A stretch of 23,311 nt of DNA from a virus. Location: positions 1 to 23,311 of the IMG/VR virus record IMGVR_UViG_3300031565_000388. One strand, written 5' to 3'. Numbering within the stretch: position 1 is the first letter of the stretch; the number at the start of each line of letters is the position of its first letter. The notes beneath the pieces were generated by a model that saw only the letters and a list, made by a program, of their open reading frames with translations, was not told where the DNA came from and ran no database searches. This document shows, one piece after another, positions 20,868 through 23,311 of this stretch. The position numbers and the translations under genes are program-made.

Positions 20868-23311
20868 TTAGACGGGGGCGCCGGCGAGTTCATCGATCAA
20901 GCGCCGTGCTCGTGAATGAGATGGCGCACCTAGTCGAACCGCGCGATCGGTCGCACGAAGCAGATACGCTTCGTTCTGAGTCATGCTGAACCGACGCAGG
21001 CTCCGCTTCACCTGATTGTCCTCTGTCACCCGGCCACGAACCTCGTCGGTTACGAAGCTCTCCATCGGAACTTGAGGAGGTTCCTCTGTGATAGGCGAAC
21101 CGACGTCGGGCGGAATGTCCTCGCCCGACTCGACACCCATCTCGTCCGGGGACACGACAGCTTCGAAGCTCATCCCCTCGTCGACCTGGTCGTGCGGCAG
21201 ACGCATGATGTTGCCGGTCTCGTCCTTGTAGATCAGGGCGCTCGACTCACCCTCACCTTCGTGACCGACCACTTCACGCATCACCCAGTCGGATGCGCCT
21301 TCCTGCTTCTGGATGTGCAGCTTGAACATGGAACCCGGCTCCCAGGTCCGCGAACTGACCGCTACCTCGTTCGGAGGACCCTCGGCCGCTGGATCTTCTC
21401 CGGGAATTCCGTCCTGTTCGCCGTAGCCCTGGATCACCGATCCGAGCGCGGCGCCGCTGGGAGCACCCATGGTACTGAGGCTTCCACCAGTTGACGTGTG
21501 ATCGTCTTCGATGATCTTGTTCGCAGCCCTGGCGATAGTCTTGCACTTCGGGTCGTCGATCGCCTTGAGTAGTTCGAGGATGCTCGAGTTGGACGTGATG
21601 CTCTCGAGGATCTCGGTGACGTGCTCGACGCTACCAAGCAGGTAGTCGCGGAGCTCCTCTTCGGTGATCACCTTACCCTGCAGCTTCTGCTTGTGGATCC
21701 ACTCGGCGACCGTCCCGCGCGCTCCGTCCTCGAGCTCGGCTTCGGCCTGGGCGCCGGCGATCTCTACTACGAGATTGAGTACGCGCACCGCGGCGATCTT
21801 GGGATCCACACGCTCGATGATCTTGTTGTGGGCCTGAGGAGCGACCGCGCCGACCTCGTCGAGGAGTGTCTCGGTGTTCGCTTCGTTCCACTCCCGACGC
21901 ATCGTGTCGATCTTGATCTCGAAGAATTCCTCGTTCGACATCTTGAACGGGTTCGACGAGATCACACCCGACTCGCTGAGCGCGGACCAGACAGGCTTCT
22001 TCTGGAGAGCCTCGACCTGGCTGGGCCTCATGATAACGCGGATGGGAGAATGCTGCTTGCTGATGCTCTCACCCATGACGCGGTACGCGTGCGTTACCCG
22101 ACGTCGAGCCGCGTCTTTGATACCTGGGATTTTCACCGATCCCCTCCTCCGCTTTCTGGTCGGCCGCGTGATCGGGATTGTGTCAGTGCTAGACACATCG
22201 GAGGTGTACGTATCCTCCCCGGTCCCGACAGGACCTTGCTTAGGCTTCACAACCTCGCGACCTTTTCGCATCAGGTCTTTGATACTGGCGCCCGGTGGAA
22301 CAGTTTGAGCTCCGGCCGGCCGCTTCGATTGGCCGCGCCCCGGAGGTGTTGGTATGAGAGCTTGCTTCGCACGTTCGTAGGAAGAGACCGCTGCCCTCTT
22401 GACACCACCACCTATGCGCTTCGCGATCGACGGTACCCAGTATGGTGAATGCATCGTAGGTTCGGCAGGCGCGGCGGCCGGAGCTGATGGCGCAGCGGCC
22501 GGCTGCGCGCGCTGCCTATATTCCCCGGGTGGCTGCAGTGAAGGACCTTTACCGCGGAACCTCTTGATGCGCTCACCCCACGTCATCTTGCCGGCGCCGC
22601 CAGACCTGGGTGCGCCAAATAGACCGCCTCCCGATGTGCTGATCTGATCACCGCTAGTGACTCCCGTGACCGTATCGATCTGGTCGCCAGCTAGTTCAGT
22701 GGAACCTACCAAGTACGAGAGCAGATGCTGCAGTCGATCGGCCGCGGCCTTCACGTCTTTCCAGTTGCGATAGTGGGGTACGAAGCGAACAGAATCGATG
22801 GTGTGTCTCTTGAACGCGCCAAGCTGTGCGAACTCAGGATCCTTTTGGAGAGAGGGAAGGACGGTGTCAACGTAGTCGATCCGCTTCTCACTCTGTCTCG
22901 GATCACTCTGAACTGCTTCCATTCCGGCCTCGGGCTCAGGCTTCGGTTTCGGTTGTCGCGGCTTACCCATCCCTCGTTTCTGCTCGGGACTGTAGATCGA
23001 GTAGTCGCTCTTCTTCAGAGGCTTCCGCTCGTCAGGAACTTCGGTGGATGTGGGATACTGCGAGAATGTGATGACGAGGTCGTAGCCGTCTTGACTGACG
23101 TGAGCTTTGGTCTCGAACAGTTTGCCTTCGTTCATCGACTCAAGCACTCCGTTCAGCTCCTTGACCAGCCTCTCCTGATCGGTCGGCGACAACAGATCGT
23201 AGTCGCCATGCCCAGTAGTTGCCCACCAGCTCCCGTTGTGTTCGGTCATGTCCAGCGACTTCCCGTTATCGAGAAGGGCTGTCGCTTGGTCAGCCGAATT
23301 AGAGTTGATGG
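20868..23311 (-). CDS. Large unrecognised head-region protein (5' end off window)
   Basis: The frame is open from the right edge to TAA at 20868. An ATG at 23249 would give 793 residues, but it lacks a good Shine-Dalgarno, and the 20 codons before it (ending LLDNGKSLD) look coding, so the gene probably starts outside the window. Counting from that ATG: 1-70 is a small folded part, 80-120 is Lys/Pro-rich, 120-190 is helical, 195-375 is low-complexity Pro/Ala/Gly with a basic TRKRRRG patch, 400-590 is helical with HSPIRVIMRPSQVEALQKK, about 640-700 is a strand-rich part (SRTWEPGSMFKLHIQ ... GNIMRLP), and 700-750 is acidic. It does not look like a portal. Position just before the protease suggests an internal head, core or portal-associated protein. 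Confidence 0.65.
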   Translation of the reverse strand, partial: INSNSADQATALLDNGKSLDMTEHNGSWWATTGHGDYDLLSPTDQERLVKELNGVLESMNEGKLFETKAHVSQDGYDLVITFSQYPTSTEVPDERKPLKKSDYSIYSPEQKRGMGKPRQPKPKPEPEAGMEAVQSDPRQSEKRIDYVDTVLPSLQKDPEFAQLGAFKRHTIDSVRFVPHYRNWKDVKAAADRLQHLLSYLVGSTELAGDQIDTVTGVTSGDQISTSGGGLFGAPRSGGAGKMTWGERIKRFRGKGPSLQPPGEYRQRAQPAAAPSAPAAAPAEPTMHSPYWVPSIAKRIGGGVKRAAVSSYERAKQALIPTPPGRGQSKRPAGAQTVPPGASIKDLMRKGREVVKPKQGPVGTGEDTYTSDVSSTDTIPITRPTRKRRRGSVKIPGIKDAARRRVTHAYRVMGESISKQHSPIRVIMRPSQVEALQKKPVWSALSESGVISSNPFKMSNEEFFEIKIDTMRREWNEANTETLLDEVGAVAPQAHNKIIERVDPKIAAVRVLNLVVEIAGAQAEAELEDGARGTVAEWIHKQKLQGKVITEEELRDYLLGSVEHVTEILESITSNSSILELLKAIDDPKCKTIARAANKIIEDDHTSTGGSLSTMGAPSGAALGSVIQGYGEQDGIPGEDPAAEGPPNEVAVSSRTWEPGSMFKLHIQKQEGASDWVMREVVGHEGEGESSALIYKDETGNIMRLPHDQVDEGMSFEAVVSPDEMGVESGEDIPPDVGSPITEEPPQVPMESFVTDEVRGRVTEDNQVKRSLRRFSMTQNEAYLLRATDRAVRLGAPSHSRARRLIDELAGAPV

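Noticed and set aside
1-23311. tRNA genes, CRISPR arrays, insertion sequences, integrase or attachment sites
   Set aside because: The sequence is filled end to end with minus-strand virion genes, with gaps of 81 bases at most; no repeat-spacer pattern, transposase motif or cloverleaf was seen.
20868-23311. Portal protein assignment for the large protein before the protease
   Set aside because: The order would suit a portal, but the low-complexity Pro/Ala and acidic parts and the lack of a portal-like stem and clip pattern argue against it.

Overview
This window is a block of virion morphogenesis genes from a contractile-tailed bacteriophage (myovirus). Every gene I can support lies on the minus strand, so transcription runs from the right end to the left end. 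The protein types and their order point to the T4-like superfamily in the broad sense: gp21-like prohead protease, gp23-like major capsid protein, gp15-like tail terminator, sheath, gp19-like tube, gp26-like baseplate protein, gp53-like, gp27-like and gp5-like baseplate parts. The order is not that of T4 itself, and the proteins look distant. Base composition is moderately GC-rich by eye. Nothing identifies the host; I see no tRNA, integrase, CRISPR array or insertion sequence.

Head region (right, about 17.8-23.3 kb). A large, unrecognised and partly disordered protein runs off the right edge. It is followed by a prohead protease that carries a long coiled-coil, scaffold-like C-terminal half, and then by the major capsid protein. 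A strong 13-bp hairpin follows the capsid gene.

Head-tail connector region (about 13.7-17.6 kb). There are eight compact, often overlapping genes: a 61-residue protein and a 286-residue protein that share an apparent domain; a possible neck protein; a protein with a SWIM-like CxC...CxH motif; a staphylococcal-nuclease-like domain protein; two small unknowns; and a gp15-like tail terminator candidate.

Adhesin cassette (about 8.9-13.7 kb). A fibre protein with an internal duplication, a family-32-type glycosyltransferase, a large right-handed beta-helix tailspike and a 55-residue protein sit between the tail terminator and the sheath.

Tail and baseplate (1-8.9 kb). Sheath, tube and two further tube-like proteins come first, then a gp26-like zinc-motif protein in the slot usually held by tail assembly chaperones, and a tape-measure candidate. 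Four baseplate proteins follow: gp48/gp54-like, gp53-like, gp27-like hub and OB-fold spike, the last cut by the left edge.

Genes are packed with short gaps or with ATGA, TAATG and TAGTG overlaps, consistent with translational coupling in one or a few late transcripts. Several starts are TTG or GTG backed by good Shine-Dalgarno sequences. The longest stretch without a gene is 81 bases (17747-17827), which holds the hairpin. No terminase, and no portal that I can recognise, is in the window.
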